Shown here piece by piece: positions 16,401 through 25,697 of a stretch of DNA of 64,000 bases. The notes under the pieces were generated by a model that saw nothing but the letters and a program-made list of their open reading frames with translations, was not told the DNA's origin and did not search any database. Source of the DNA: Streptococcus parasuis (lineage in GTDB: Bacteria > Bacillota > Bacilli > Lactobacillales > Streptococcaceae); assembly GCF_021654455.1 (NCBI RefSeq), contig NZ_AP024276.1:1178001-1242000 (forward strand), in the 5' to 3' direction. Each line of letters opens with the position of its first letter. Within the stretch, counting starts at the first letter, position 1. The translations under genes and the position numbers were made by a program.

Positions 16401-17166
16401 AGAAATCTGCAGCTTGATAGAGTTTGTCTAATACTTTTTCTTTAAAGCCTTGCTCTAAGATCTGCTCTATACGCTCTTGACTGTACAAATCAGCTTGAAC
16501 AGCCTGCTCTTTCAGCCATTTAGTTGGACTGCTCGTCGATTGGCTAAAATCATGCACCTGATAAACAACCTGACGAAAACCACTATTATCCTTGCGGTTG
16601 CCCAAAAAATTGCGAACTAGTTTGCGGAATGCACCATTTTCATCCTGTTCAAGATAATCTGCAAAAAGCTGATCGAAAACCTCTTTTTTCAGACTTGCTT
16701 TTTCTGTCTCATCCTGTAAAATCCGAAACTGCGGAGAAATACCAAGGCTATAACCGTAGGTTGTCACCAATTTCTGCGAAAAGGAGTCCATGGTCCCGAT
16801 GTCTGCCTTGGTCAAATCCGCCAACTGGGCCGACAAATGCCGACGCAATTCCATATCGGTCGTCTCAGCAATGGTTTCGTTGAGATTTTTCTCAATCCGC
16901 TCCTTCAATTCACCAGCCGCTTTGACTGTAAAGGTCGAGATAAAGAGCTGGTCGATTCCCACACCACGCTTCAACATATCCAAAATCCGTTGAACCATGA
17001 CGAAGGTCTTTCCTGACCCAGCCGATGCAGAGACCAGAACATTCTGACCGTGCGTGTAGATGGCTTCAATCTGCTCAGGTGTGCGTTTTTGTTGCTTATC
17101 AGAATTGGCTTCCGCCAGCTGCATAGCCTTGATTTCTTCCGCGCTTAAAAATTGTTCAAAAGCCAT
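13498..17166 (-). CDS. rexA: ATP-dependent helicase/nuclease subunit A (RexA/AddA)
   Basis: The 1222-residue RexA has the Walker A motif ASAGSGKT at residues 47-54, UvrD-type helicase motifs ([66 protein letters not shown]) and a C-terminal RecB-type nuclease with [12 protein letters not shown]. With RexB it processes double-strand breaks to Chi-regulated 3' tails for RecA. The start ATG overlaps the rexB stop (TAATG), so the two are translationally coupled; a longer upstream start is rejected because AGGAGG precedes this ATG. Length is normal for streptococci. Confidence 0.97.
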   Translation of the reverse strand: MAFEQFLSAEEIKAMQLAEANSDKQQKRTPEQIEAIYTHGQNVLVSASAGSGKTFVMVQRILDMLKRGVGIDQLFISTFTVKAAGELKERIEKNLNETIAETTDMELRRHLSAQLADLTKADIGTMDSFSQKLVTTYGYSLGISPQFRILQDETEKASLKKEVFDQLFADYLEQDENGAFRKLVRNFLGNRKDNSGFRQVVYQVHDFSQSTSSPTKWLKEQAVQADLYSQERIEQILEQGFKEKVLDKLYQAADFFRYHVEWGRNDFGSAKYFANMEEVLDLLTGLDSLNQKDLMERVERILLINDQSRGKGLTNANRPKDEHLIAFKEEYNAGKSQIISGLRDLGQEVYELTLLKDYQVQALPLLVLLRDFVLDFSQAYLDVKIKEAAFEFGDIGHFAIRILEENADIRQFFQEKYHEVMVDEYQDNNHSQERMLDLLSNGHNRFMVGDIKQSIYRFRQADPMIFQEKFELYQANPQAGKLILLKENFRSQIEVLEATNAIFTRLMDRQVGEIKYDDTHSLVAGSPGQKIAQPKHEMEYFIYDQQESAPSSTDAEEETPLTAGEIEVVAKEIIRLHNEEGADFKDITLLVQKRTHNDLIMSIFEKHGIPIVADGGAASYLQSLEVMIMLDTLRVINNPLNDYALVALLKSPMFRFDEDELTRISLQAKTGFFYQKMEVAQQASGQHPELMSGELKKKIKDFLSILENWRAFAKLHSIYDLIWKIFNEKFYYDYVGALPNGSKRQANLYALGLRANQFEKTGYKGLSRFIAMIDRALANDKDLADVQEFLPQNAVQLMTIHKSKGLEFKYVFLMNIDKRFNLEDHYQSVIISRKNGLGIQYLADMKDKVTSPLPQVRVLMNTLPYQNNLQELKIANLSEQMRLLYVALTRAEKKLYLVGKGNADKLAEKYDGKKEDGVLAQSTRESLATFQDWILAIDEAFSGEDLHFKKVFVTDEDLTEEKIGKLTLKSKLENASLKDIRQSEDIDQALDQLSSVQELNARYKAAIELPSLRTPSQIKKLYEPVLEQEGMEVMEKYQPKRTFNLPDFSKKPKITGAQVGSAVHELMQRLDLSWLVTEDTVRDALEAVHAEQAIKDKINIQMILDFFDTDLGREILANTDKLHREAPFASLQTDSLSQEQFVLRGIIDGYLLYDDHIVLFDYKTDKYDQPSQLSQRYQAQMQLYAEALKKAYKIDRVDCHLILLGGERIEVVEVNLKGKPSL

Positions 17167-20100
17167 TAGTCCTGACCTCCTTTCATTCGTTCCATCCAAT
17201 CTTGACGCTTGGCCTCTTTGACCAACCGCCGTGCCATGCCCATGTGCCGATCCGCCTCAAAACCAGTGATTGCCTTCAGCTGCTCACCTGCCACCGAACG
17301 CCCATCTTTGGTATACGGGTTAACAGCAAAGCGACCAGCCAGAATGTCCATGGCAGCTTGTTTGTAGAGTTCTTGGTTGTGGTTCAATAAAACCGCAAAC
17401 TCATCTTCCGTGTAGAGTTGGTTACGAGTCTGATAAAAATGATTGAGCCCCAGACTTTCCTCCTTCAAGAAAAGCCCCTTGTAAACCAAGCTCGTATTGG
17501 CAGCTCCTTCTAGCTGTTCTAAATTCTTCGTGTCTTTTAATTTGATAATCGGATCCTGCAAATGCAAATACATAGCTCCAAAAACAGGTTTATCCTTGGT
17601 TTCATCTAGCTCTTGTAAGGCTGCCAAGTAGGTTACCAACTGAGGTTTGAGACCATTGTAAAAATCCCCAACTGAAAAAGATTGGTCGCTGGACTTGTAA
17701 TCCACAATACCGACAGCCTGATTGATTTGTAAGGTATCCAAGCGGTCAATGGTACCATTTACATGCACACTCTTGCCATTTTGAAGGTCAAAAACCAGCG
17801 CCTTATCCTGACGGAAACTCTTTTCCTGACCATCAATTTCAACCAAATCATTATCCCGCAAAATGGTCGCACTGGAGCGAGCAATCTTATCCAGCACCTC
17901 CTCCGTATAACGAGCATCCGCATCCTGGTTATAAAACATAGCAAATTCTGCCTCGTCACGCGTACGCAGGATGGCCTTGTCCACTTTTTGATCAAAATCT
18001 AGCTCAGATTGGTCCATGACCACTCGTTCAAAAATCCGATGCAAGAATAAACCATGCTGAAAGGCAGTCGGATGGATGGATTCCTGTTCCCGCAAACGAA
18101 GAACATTACGGACAAAGTAAAGATATTGATTATTGTAGAAATTGGTCAAGCTGGATGCAGAAAGATTGAACGGCTTATCCTCTGGATATAAAGCAGCCAA
18201 GGTATCAGCTGCAAGCTGTTTAGAAGTAATTTCGCCAGTAATGGTCGGAATTTCAATGCCTTGCGACTCCAATTTCTTCTTCAAATGGCGAACCAAGACT
18301 GTCCAGAAGGCCCTCTGCCCTTCCCATTCTTCATTATCAAGAGATGGTCTTTCTGACTCAATCAAACGGGATAAGAGACTCTTGTAGTGACCGATGTCTT
18401 GCGGACTAAGTGTTTTAATCCGTCCACGTTCTTCGGATTTCAGCCCCATTTTTTGGAGAATCTTGATATAAGGGGAGAGACTATCCTCACCTTCGTTATA
18501 AATCTGAGGTGTGGAAATAACTAACTGTTCCGTCGCAGCATTCAGCAGAGACATCATGGCAGCATGGTTCTTCTTGATATTCTCTCGGCTGACCAAGTCA
18601 AAACGTGAAGAACTAGCCGAAACAAGATTGACTTTTTCCATCTCTTCTTCTGTCAATAGACTGGTATTCTTGGCAACTTTAGGAAAATTAGACTGGCCCA
18701 TCCCGATAGCATAAACATACTTTGCAGTGTGCGGCTCGATCAAATCATAGGATTTGACATTGACCACATCAACTGTTGCAGGAACGGTACGATAGTGACT
18801 GGCCTGCATTCCAGCCTGTAAAATAGCCAGAAAATCATCCATTTTCAATTTTTCTTTTCCGAAAATCTGATGAAAATTCTCAAGAATATGGGTAAAACTT
18901 TTCCAGACCTGCTCTTCTTTTTCTTGCTCTACTTCGCTCAAATTTCGAGACATTTTTTCCATATTTTTAGGAAGCTCAATCGCCTCCAAAAATGCCATAA
19001 ATTTCTCAAGCAAGGCAGCTCCAGATTGTGATCCAGCCTTAAACAGCTGGTTCAAAGGTTCCATAATCTTAGCACGTAGGGGTTCCAAGACATTCAAATC
19101 ATAGACAAGTCGCTTCTCCTTGACAGTCTCAACATCGTAGTCCGCTCTGCCATTGACCGAAAAAGCCCTCGAAAAAGCAGCCTGCCCCTTCATATCCGCA
19201 AAAAGGATGTAAGACTCAAATAGGTCCAGCTCCTTTTGGGAAATGCTGGCGTACAAACCAGATTTGAGGAGATTGAGCAGGTCTTCCGCTCGGAAACGAT
19301 AGCGACGCAAGCGCTCCAAGGACTCTACAAAATGGACCAACGGATGATGACTCATCTCCTCTGCCTTGCCGAAATAGTAAGGAATATCATACTTGTCAAA
19401 AATCTTGCCAATCTGCAACTTGTAGCTATCCACATCACCCAAGAGCAATAAGATGTCTTTATAACGAGCCCCTTGATGCACATGCTGACGAATTGCAGTC
19501 GCAACTTGCTCCACTTCTTCTTTTTGGTTAACAACCTCCCAGAGTTGGATTTTTTCTTGATCTGCTGGAGTCAAGGCTATCATGGTCCCGCTGTAGTCAT
19601 AAAAGGCTTCCATATTCTTTGAAAATTTACCGATACTGTCCAAGACTGGCTCTTGACCAATATAAGTAGCCTTAGTCTGGAACTGCGCTGATAACTGACG
19701 TAAAAAGTCAACATTAGCTTGATAGACATTGCCTTCCGCATAGGTCGCTTGCACAGCTTTCTTGCTGGCATATACACCAATCAGGATTTCCGACACCCGT
19801 TCATTTAAAGCACTTACTAAAGCTTCTTCTTCTGCCGAAAAACGAGAAAATCCGTCTACCACCAGCACAATGTTCTTCAACTGCTCATCCAACTGACCAG
19901 TTTCTACCAAGCGAGTCAGCTGTGCTAACTTAGACTGATGCTCAAAACCTTCTTTGGACAAAATGTCTGTTACAGCCAGAAAAATCTTCACCAAATCAGC
20001 CTGCTTATCTGGTGACTCCATGGCTTCCAGGTCCAAAATAGACATATTTGCCCGTTGCAATTCTTTGTATAAAGCAACTAGCTGGTTAATAAACCCAAAA

Positions 20101-20432
20101 TCTGTCTGTAAACGACCATAGACTTTCAAGTCGCCGTCATCAAATTGCGATAGAACACGAAAGAAAATCATGGCAAGACCAACATCATCCAGCGGTTGAC
20201 CTGCTTCTTTCCTATCAATCATCAAATAGCGGGCCAATTGCCCAAAACGGGTCACAATAATATCAAAAGTTGCCTGTTCAGGCAGGTATTCCAAGACCTT
20301 GCGCTCCATCTCAAAGGATAGAGAGTTTGGAGCAATGTAAAAAACTCGCTTAGCTTCCTTAGCAAACTCTGCTGCGGTATCCGTTAAATACTGCGTCAGA
20401 GGATTGCGAATATCTGTATAGACCAATTTCAT
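17166..20432 (-). CDS. rexB: ATP-dependent helicase/nuclease subunit B (RexB)
   Basis: The 1088-residue partner of RexA has an inactivated-helicase body and a C-terminal nuclease domain ([13 protein letters not shown], preceded by VNGTIDRLD). The N-terminus ([18 protein letters not shown]) shows no Walker A motif, unlike Bacillus AddB. I see no cysteine in the whole protein, so the iron-sulfur cluster of AddB is absent. Both features characterise the streptococcal RexB branch. The gene is first in the unit, after a short terminator hairpin that separates it from the upstream small gene. The ribosome site is weak (GAACGAAAG). Confidence 0.96.
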   Translation of the reverse strand: MKLVYTDIRNPLTQYLTDTAAEFAKEAKRVFYIAPNSLSFEMERKVLEYLPEQATFDIIVTRFGQLARYLMIDRKEAGQPLDDVGLAMIFFRVLSQFDDGDLKVYGRLQTDFGFINQLVALYKELQRANMSILDLEAMESPDKQADLVKIFLAVTDILSKEGFEHQSKLAQLTRLVETGQLDEQLKNIVLVVDGFSRFSAEEEALVSALNERVSEILIGVYASKKAVQATYAEGNVYQANVDFLRQLSAQFQTKATYIGQEPVLDSIGKFSKNMEAFYDYSGTMIALTPADQEKIQLWEVVNQKEEVEQVATAIRQHVHQGARYKDILLLLGDVDSYKLQIGKIFDKYDIPYYFGKAEEMSHHPLVHFVESLERLRRYRFRAEDLLNLLKSGLYASISQKELDLFESYILFADMKGQAAFSRAFSVNGRADYDVETVKEKRLVYDLNVLEPLRAKIMEPLNQLFKAGSQSGAALLEKFMAFLEAIELPKNMEKMSRNLSEVEQEKEEQVWKSFTHILENFHQIFGKEKLKMDDFLAILQAGMQASHYRTVPATVDVVNVKSYDLIEPHTAKYVYAIGMGQSNFPKVAKNTSLLTEEEMEKVNLVSASSSRFDLVSRENIKKNHAAMMSLLNAATEQLVISTPQIYNEGEDSLSPYIKILQKMGLKSEERGRIKTLSPQDIGHYKSLLSRLIESERPSLDNEEWEGQRAFWTVLVRHLKKKLESQGIEIPTITGEITSKQLAADTLAALYPEDKPFNLSASSLTNFYNNQYLYFVRNVLRLREQESIHPTAFQHGLFLHRIFERVVMDQSELDFDQKVDKAILRTRDEAEFAMFYNQDADARYTEEVLDKIARSSATILRDNDLVEIDGQEKSFRQDKALVFDLQNGKSVHVNGTIDRLDTLQINQAVGIVDYKSSDQSFSVGDFYNGLKPQLVTYLAALQELDETKDKPVFGAMYLHLQDPIIKLKDTKNLEQLEGAANTSLVYKGLFLKEESLGLNHFYQTRNQLYTEDEFAVLLNHNQELYKQAAMDILAGRFAVNPYTKDGRSVAGEQLKAITGFEADRHMGMARRLVKEAKRQDWMERMKGGQD

Positions 20433-20486
20433 CTTTCGTTCTCATTCTTTCCTGAATATACTATGTCTAGTATATCAAAATCTAAC

Positions 20487-20513
20487 AAAAAAATGGTCCA
20501 ATGGACCATTTTT
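20487..20513. terminator. Terminator between the 55-residue protein gene and rexB
   Basis: AAAATGGTCC and GGACCATTTT form a 10-bp stem with a 3-nt loop and a T-rich flank in both directions. Confidence 0.8.
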
Positions 20514-20529
20514 CGGAAAGATAAATTTT

Positions 20530-20697
20530 CTAACTACTCTTTTCTTGCTCTTTAGCTAAACGCTCGCGTTCCAACCGTAACTTGCGATTGGGATTGAGCT
20601 TGTTAAAAAGTTCTTCTAATTTTTCAGCATTCCAAACATCGGCTGCCGAAACAAAATTCCCATTTTTATCCTTGAAGGATATCGGCTTATCACCCAT
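20530..20697 (-). CDS. Conserved small streptococcal protein, charged C-terminus
   Basis: The 55-residue protein starts MGDKPISFKDKNGNFVSAAD and continues VWNAEKLEELFNKLNPNRKL, ending in a basic/acidic helix (RLERERLAKEQEKSS). GGAGG lies 6 nt upstream of the ATG, and a terminator follows the stop within 20 nt, so it is a monocistronic gene. I recall similar small proteins annotated as hypothetical in other streptococci. No domain is recognised. The compact N-terminal part followed by a long charged helix suggests a small cytosolic binding protein; function unknown. Confidence 0.8.
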   Translation of the reverse strand: MGDKPISFKDKNGNFVSAADVWNAEKLEELFNKLNPNRKLRLERERLAKEQEKSS

Positions 20698-20739
20698 AAA
20701 GACCTCCAATTTTTTATTACTTATTCATAATTAACCGTC

Positions 20740-20933
20740 ACTAACGGAACAAAATTAGTAAGGTAGCTAGCCAAGGTCCCCTAGGACTTGGCGTAGTTTG
20801 ACTAGCAAGTTAACTTGCAGTCAAACTGCTTACCTCGCTTTCGAATTTTCTGGCTTGGGCTACTCTGGTCGCTTTCATATTTCAAGGCGACCAGCTGAAA
20901 TAGTTCCCCAAACTGTTTCACTCCACTGGACAA
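20740..20933. repeat. Hairpin-rich intergenic repeat
   Basis: No gene is present. Several perfect inverted repeats follow one another: GCCAAGGTCC / GGACTTGGC, GTTTGACT / AGTCAAAC (around AAGTTAACTT) and GGTCGC / GCGACC. The stretch leads directly into the 125-bp tandem repeat. Its style matches other intergenic blocks in this window (near 51.5 kb and 54.6 kb). Confidence 0.6.
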
Positions 20934-21183
20934 GTTACGACATGGAGTACAGGCAGTCGATACTACTGCCTGTGCGGAATTAGTAAGGTTAGTAGGTAGT
21001 CCGCCATAGCGGCTACCGTACTACATCAAGTCCATTAGATCTTAGATGTGATTCCAACGTTACGACATGGAGTACAGGCAGTCGATACTACTGCCTGTGC
21101 GGAATTAGTAAGGTTGGTAGGTAGTCCGCCATAGCGGCTACCGTACTACATCAAGTCCTTTAGGACTTAGAGGTAGTTCCAAC
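20934..21183. repeat. 125-bp tandem duplication, two copies
   Basis: Copy 1 starts at 20934 (GTTACGACATGGAGTACAGG) and copy 2 at 21059, with an exact 125-bp period. The two are almost identical over the first ~100 bp and diverge only at the end (ATTAGATCTTAGATGTGATT versus TTTAGGACTTAGAGGTAGTT). Each copy holds two hairpins, AGGCAGT / ACTGCCT and a GTAGT-GCC-ATA-GGC-ACTAC type structure. The array ends one base before the obgE stop codon. Confidence 0.88.
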
Positions 21184-21184
21184 G

Positions 21185-22498
21185 TTAATCCACAAACTCA
21201 AATTCAAATTTTCCTATACGGACGATATCCCCATCCTTGGCTCCACGCGCTCGAAGAGCTTCATCAACACCCATGCCACGTAACTGGCGAGCAAATTTCA
21301 TGACTGACTCATCGCGATCGAAGTTCGTCATGGTAAAGAGTTTTTCCAACTTGTCACCAGATAGTATCCAACTTGCATCATCTGCACGACTGATTTCAAA
21401 TTCTGGTTCATCAGGATGAAAGCCATAATATGCTTCTTCCTCTTGAAAGTCAGCTTCATCATAGAGCAGGAACTCTGGTGTTTTTTCAAGTAATTCTGCT
21501 GTTGCTTCTAGTAGATTTTCCAAACCTTGGTGAGCAATACCAGAAATTGGGAAAATCTGTGGCAATTCGTCAAATTCATCATAGTTGGCTGCCAATTTTT
21601 TCTTAAATTCTTTCAGATTTTCCTCTGATTCCGGCATGTCCATCTTATTGGCAACGATAATCTGTGGACGTTCCATGAGGCGAAGATTGTAGGTTTCCAA
21701 TTCGTTGTTGATGGCCACGTAATCTTCATAAGGATCACGACCCTCACTTGCTGACATGTCCAAAACATGCAAGATAACACGTGTCCGCTCGATGTGACGA
21801 AGGAATTGCGTTCCCAATCCAACACCTTGACTAGCACCCTCAATCAAACCTGGTAAGTCTGCCACAGCAAATGACTCGCCAGATTTGGTCCGAACCATTC
21901 CCAAATTTGGCACAATGGTTGTAAAATGGTAGGCACCAATTTTAGGTTTAGCTGCTGTAATAACACTGAGAAGCGTTGACTTACCAACTGATGGGAAACC
22001 TACAAGACCTACATCAGCCAACACTTTCAATTCTAATTCAAGATTACGCTCCTCACCTGGTTCTCCATTTTCAGAAATCTCTGGTGCTGGGTTCTTAGGT
22101 GTCGCAAAACGAATATTTCCACGACCACCACGACCACCGTGGGCAATAACAAATTCCTGCCCATTCTCAACCAAGTCTGTGATAATTTTTCCTGTATCAG
22201 CATCACGCACAGTTGTTCCTTGCGGTACACGAACAACTAAATCTTCCGCACCACGACCATGCATGCCCTTGGTCATTCCCTTTTCGCCATCGTCAGCCTT
22301 AAAGCGACGGTTGTAACGGAAGTCCATTAGGGTACGCAAGCCTTCATCTACAACAAAGACAACATTCCCACCATGACCACCGTCACCGCCCCAAGGACCG
22401 CCATTTGGTACATACTTTTCACGACGGAAGGCAACCATTCCATCGCCTCCCTTACCTGCCTTGACCTTAATCTTAGCAGTATCTAAAAACATACTCAT
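21185..22498 (-). CDS. obgE: Obg-family GTPase involved in 50S ribosome assembly
   Basis: The 437-residue Obg has the glycine-rich Obg fold at residues 1-158 ([29 protein letters not shown]), then a GTPase domain with G1 [10 protein letters not shown]3 DLPGLIEGA and G4 NKMD, then a C-terminal OCT domain from about 350. It binds the 50S subunit and links ribosome maturation to GTP and ppGpp. The start [20 protein letters not shown] fits the family. The gene is flanked by repeats on both sides: a MITE-like element upstream and the tandem duplication downstream. Confidence 0.97.
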   Translation of the reverse strand: MSMFLDTAKIKVKAGKGGDGMVAFRREKYVPNGGPWGGDGGHGGNVVFVVDEGLRTLMDFRYNRRFKADDGEKGMTKGMHGRGAEDLVVRVPQGTTVRDADTGKIITDLVENGQEFVIAHGGRGGRGNIRFATPKNPAPEISENGEPGEERNLELELKVLADVGLVGFPSVGKSTLLSVITAAKPKIGAYHFTTIVPNLGMVRTKSGESFAVADLPGLIEGASQGVGLGTQFLRHIERTRVILHVLDMSASEGRDPYEDYVAINNELETYNLRLMERPQIIVANKMDMPESEENLKEFKKKLAANYDEFDELPQIFPISGIAHQGLENLLEATAELLEKTPEFLLYDEADFQEEEAYYGFHPDEPEFEISRADDASWILSGDKLEKLFTMTNFDRDESVMKFARQLRGMGVDEALRARGAKDGDIVRIGKFEFEFVD

Positions 22499-22519
22499 AA
22501 TTAACCTATTCTTTCCTAG

Positions 22520-22542
22520 AAAAAAACGCTTAATAGCGTTTT
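22520..22542 (-). terminator. Small terminator just upstream of obgE
   Basis: AAAACGCT / AGCGTTTT hairpin with a seven-T tail on the minus strand, ending about 20 nt before the obgE ATG. It probably ends the DUF4044 transcript; it could also attenuate read-through into obgE. Confidence 0.65.
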
Positions 22543-22547
22543 ATATC

Positions 22548-22698
22548 CTGTATTCACAAACAAAGTGCTAATAAATAAGAAACCATTTTTAAGGAATCGA
22601 TCTCGTTTTTTTAAGAAATACTGACAGTATCTTGAAAAAACTAACCTTGAGTAGCTTAAAAACTAGCCTTAGATAGAAGAGCTGAACTGTGAATACAG
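22548..22698. mobile_element. MITE-like element with 11-bp terminal inverted repeats
   Basis: CTGTATTCACA at 22548-22558 is matched by its exact reverse complement TGTGAATACAG at 22688-22698. These bracket a 151-bp AT-rich non-coding segment. The left end shares CCTGTATTCACAA with the pheS leader at 55863. Size and ends resemble RUP-type elements mobilised by IS630 transposases, and an IS630-type transposase is present in this window. No clear target duplication was seen. Confidence 0.5.
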
Positions 22699-22702
22699 TT
22701 TC

Positions 22703-22831
22703 TTAATTCATCAATGCATTGATTGCTGGTAAAATCAAGCCTGCTAATGTCACGACTACCATCACGACAACAATTACTAAAGTAACTTTTTCAAATGTTG
22801 ATTTCTTGTGTTTTTCTTCACCAAAAGCCAT
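22703..22831 (-). CDS. DUF4044 single-pass membrane mini-protein
   Basis: The 42-residue protein starts MAFGEEKHKKSTFEKVTLVI. The charged N-terminus is followed by one hydrophobic helix (about residues 17-34, rich in Val) and the end PAINALMN. The length, GEEKHKKSTFEKVT and a single helix fit the streptococcal DUF4044 family. AAGGAG is 7 nt upstream of the ATG. The topology predicts the charged N-terminus in the cytosol. Function is unknown. Confidence 0.8.
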   Translation of the reverse strand: MAFGEEKHKKSTFEKVTLVIVVVMVVVTLAGLILPAINALMN

Positions 22832-22887
22832 TGCTTTCTCCTTATTCAGTCATTGATAGTTTATTCTAACACATTATGGGAATGTTT

Positions 22888-24672
22888 TCAAATCTCATCC
22901 TTTGAAGAAAGGCTTTCTTTGACTTTCTCCGCCACCTTATAGGGAACACCTACATCTGCAATTTCTTGGACACTTGCCAATTGGATTTTTCCAATTGATT
23001 TGAAGTGTTTCATCAATGCCTGCTTTCGTTTTGGTCCTAAGCCATCAATACCATCCAATTTAGATGAGAAAGAATTTTTAGACCGGACCTGACGATGAAA
23101 CTCAATGGCAAAGCGGTGAACCTCATCCTGAATCCGATGCAGGAGGAAAAATTCCTGTGAATTACGAGGCAACTCAACTACTTCCAACGGATTACCAAAA
23201 AGCAACTCATGAGTCTGGTGCTTGTCATTCTTCTGCAACCCTGCAATTGGTATAGACATGCCTAATTCCTGCTCAATCACCTGCTTGGCAATATTGACCT
23301 GCCCCTGACCACCGTCAATGATAATCAAGTCAGGCGGCGTTAATCCGTCCCGCAGTACCCGACTGTACCGCCGCTGCAAAACTTCCCGCATGGAAGCATA
23401 GTCATCTGGCCCTTCCACCGTCTTAATCTTATACTTGCGGTATTCTTTTTTATTAGGCACCCCATTTTCAAAGACCACCATGGCCGACACAGGACTGGTC
23501 CCCATGATGTTGGAGTTATCGAAAGCCTCAATCCGCACAGGCGTCGGAATCCCCAAAAGCTGACCGATATTCTCCACCGCACCGTAGGTCTTCTCCAGAT
23601 TTTTCTCCAAAAGATTAAACTTCTGCTCCAGACTAACACGCGCATTCTTGGTAGCCAGATTGATGAGTTGCTTCTTCTCGCCACGCTGAGGCTTGATGAC
23701 CTTAGTATCTACCAGTGCTTCTACGGCTTCTTGGTCAATATCCTGCGGTATCAAGACCTCAGAGGGAATCAAATGTTGTTGGTCCCTGTAAAACTGACCG
23801 ATGTAGGTCAAAAAGTCTTCGTCCGCATCATTATAATATGGAAAAAGATTGACATTCCGCTCAATCAATTTCCCCTGACGAACAAAGAAAACCTGCACAC
23901 ACATCCATCCCTTGTCAACATAGTAACCAAAGACATCCCGATTCTGCAAATCATGAGCCATCACCCGTTGCTTGGTCCGCAAGGTTGAAATAGATTGAAG
24001 AATATCACGATATTCCGCAGCTCTTTCGAATTCAAGATTGGCTGCAGCAACTTTCATTTTTTCTTGCACCTGTCTAACAATCTTATCATCATGACCTGTT
24101 AAGAATTGAGCAACTTCCTTACTCATCTTATCATAATCAGAAAGACTAGGCATCTTGTCCCCGTGGGCCAAACATTGGCCCAAGTGATAATACATACAGT
24201 ACTTGTTCTCAGGCAATTTGCACTTGCGGAAAGGATACAGACGCTCCAATAGTTTGAGGGTCTGGTTAGCCGCACCCACATCTGGATAGGGACCAAAATA
24301 CTGACCACCATCCTTTTTAATTTGCCGTGTAATCATCAGCCGTGGATGACGTTCTTTGGTAATTTTGATAAAGGGATAGGACTTGTCATCCTTTAACATG
24401 ATGTTATAGCGAGGCTTGTTTTCCTGAATCAGATTGATTTCCAGTAAGAGTGCCTCGATATTGGAATCTGTTACGATAAATTCAAAATCAGCAATTTCAG
24501 ATACTAAAGCTTCAGTCTTGGTATCATGGGCCCCACGAAAATAAGACCGCACCCGATTGCGCAGGTTTTTGGCCTTGCCTACATAGATAATCTTTCCGTA
24601 CTTGTTTTTATGGAGATAGCAGCCAGGACTATCTGGAAGCAACTCTAACTTATGTTTAATGATTTCGTTCAT
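22888..24672 (-). CDS. uvrC: Excinuclease ABC subunit C
   Basis: The 594-residue nuclease makes both incisions in nucleotide excision repair after UvrAB damage recognition. It has an N-terminal GIY-YIG domain ([20 protein letters not shown], residues 18-37), a UVR motif ([20 protein letters not shown], about 205-225), an RNase-H-like half with [10 protein letters not shown] and IIDGGQGQ, and C-terminal helix-hairpin-helix repeats ([19 protein letters not shown]). Length is typical and all catalytic motifs are present. Confidence 0.97.
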   Translation of the reverse strand: MNEIIKHKLELLPDSPGCYLHKNKYGKIIYVGKAKNLRNRVRSYFRGAHDTKTEALVSEIADFEFIVTDSNIEALLLEINLIQENKPRYNIMLKDDKSYPFIKITKERHPRLMITRQIKKDGGQYFGPYPDVGAANQTLKLLERLYPFRKCKLPENKYCMYYHLGQCLAHGDKMPSLSDYDKMSKEVAQFLTGHDDKIVRQVQEKMKVAAANLEFERAAEYRDILQSISTLRTKQRVMAHDLQNRDVFGYYVDKGWMCVQVFFVRQGKLIERNVNLFPYYNDADEDFLTYIGQFYRDQQHLIPSEVLIPQDIDQEAVEALVDTKVIKPQRGEKKQLINLATKNARVSLEQKFNLLEKNLEKTYGAVENIGQLLGIPTPVRIEAFDNSNIMGTSPVSAMVVFENGVPNKKEYRKYKIKTVEGPDDYASMREVLQRRYSRVLRDGLTPPDLIIIDGGQGQVNIAKQVIEQELGMSIPIAGLQKNDKHQTHELLFGNPLEVVELPRNSQEFFLLHRIQDEVHRFAIEFHRQVRSKNSFSSKLDGIDGLGPKRKQALMKHFKSIGKIQLASVQEIADVGVPYKVAEKVKESLSSKDEI

Positions 24673-24781
24673 AGGATAATTATATCAAAATCAGAAATAG
24701 TAAGTCTATTATTGATCATCAAACTGATTCATTCTCAAATTCTTTAAAACAGCTGTATGGTCACTACCTAACAAAAAATAA

Positions 24782-24810
24782 TTGATTTTGTATTAATAAA
24801 GTAGTATAAT
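24782..24810 (+). promoter_or_regulatory. Promoter of the ABC exporter operon
   Basis: TTGATT, 17-bp spacer and a perfect TATAAT. The predicted 5' leader is about 140 nt and contains an inverted repeat (TAAAATGGC at 24850-24858 with GCCATTTTA at 24900-24908). The 280 bases between uvrC and this operon hold no gene. Confidence 0.65.
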
Positions 24811-24849
24811 AACATTAAAAATATAAATATGTTTATTCTTTTACACTTC

Positions 24850-24908
24850 TAAAATGGCTTTACGATCCATTGGTTTACTATTCGATGACTAAAAGAAATG
24901 CCATTTTA
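24850..24908 (+). repeat. Inverted repeat in the leader of the ABC exporter operon
   Basis: Nine perfectly complementary bases (TAAAATGGC / GCCATTTTA) flank a 41-nt loop in the untranslated leader, 45 nt before the start codon. It could be an RNA hairpin or an operator; no known riboswitch is recognised. Confidence 0.5.
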
Positions 24909-24953
24909 AAGCATGTAGAATAGGCAAGCCTAGGGAAATATGAGGAGCAAAAT

Positions 24954-25697
24954 ATGATACAATTTGACCACGTTACAAAAGCATATGGCGAAACCCTTGC
25001 ACTTGACGATCTTAATTTAAGGATTGAAAGCGGAGAGATTTTCGGTTTGATTGGACACAATGGTGCTGGAAAAACAACAACGATCAGTCTATTAACCTCT
25101 ATTATTGAAGCGACTGAGGGTCTCGTCTTAGTCGATCAGTTAAATTTAGCTGAACACCGCAATGCCATTAAAAAACGTATCGCTTACGTTCCAGACTCTC
25201 CAGATATCTTTCTCCACCTAACTGCATACGAGTATTGGAATTTTATGGGTAAAGTCTACGAGGTCCCTCAGAATTTGATTGATGAACGAATCGGCAAATT
25301 AGGACAACTGTTCGATATGACAACTCGTCAGCACGAAACCATTGACAGCTTTTCTCATGGTATGCGGCAAAAGACAATTATCATTGGCGCGCTTATTTCC
25401 AATCCTGATATTTGGATATTGGACGAACCATTAACTGGACTGGATCCACAGGCTTCCTTTGATTTGAAACAGATGATGAAAGAACATGCAGCTGCTGGCA
25501 ATACCGTCTTATTCTCAACACATGTTTTGTCTGTTGCAGAACAATTATGTGACCGTATCGGTATTTTACGAAAAGGCCGCTTGATTTTTCTTGGAAGTCT
25601 TGACGAATTGAAATCACAATATCCAGATAAAGATTTAGAAACAATTTATCTGGAATTAGCAGGACGCCAACAAGATAAGGCAGGTGAGGAAGTATGA
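24954..25697 (+). CDS. ABC transporter ATP-binding protein (exporter type)
   Basis: The 247-residue ATPase starts MIQFDHVTKAYGETLALDDL. It has Walker A GHNGAGKTTT (about residues 34-43), the signature variant FSHGMRQK, Walker B IWILDEPLTGLDPQA and the H-loop STHVLSVAEQL. The type resembles EcsA/BcrA-like exporters. The last codons overlap the permease gene by 4 nt (ATGA). The substrate cannot be assigned; multidrug, bacteriocin or peptide export are possible. Confidence 0.9.
   Translation: MIQFDHVTKAYGETLALDDLNLRIESGEIFGLIGHNGAGKTTTISLLTSIIEATEGLVLVDQLNLAEHRNAIKKRIAYVPDSPDIFLHLTAYEYWNFMGKVYEVPQNLIDERIGKLGQLFDMTTRQHETIDSFSHGMRQKTIIIGALISNPDIWILDEPLTGLDPQASFDLKQMMKEHAAAGNTVLFSTHVLSVAEQLCDRIGILRKGRLIFLGSLDELKSQYPDKDLETIYLELAGRQQDKAGEEV

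Noticed and set aside
20934..21183. Possible CRISPR array
   Set aside because: Only two copies, 125-bp unit, no short spacer pattern and no cas genes; it is a tandem duplication.
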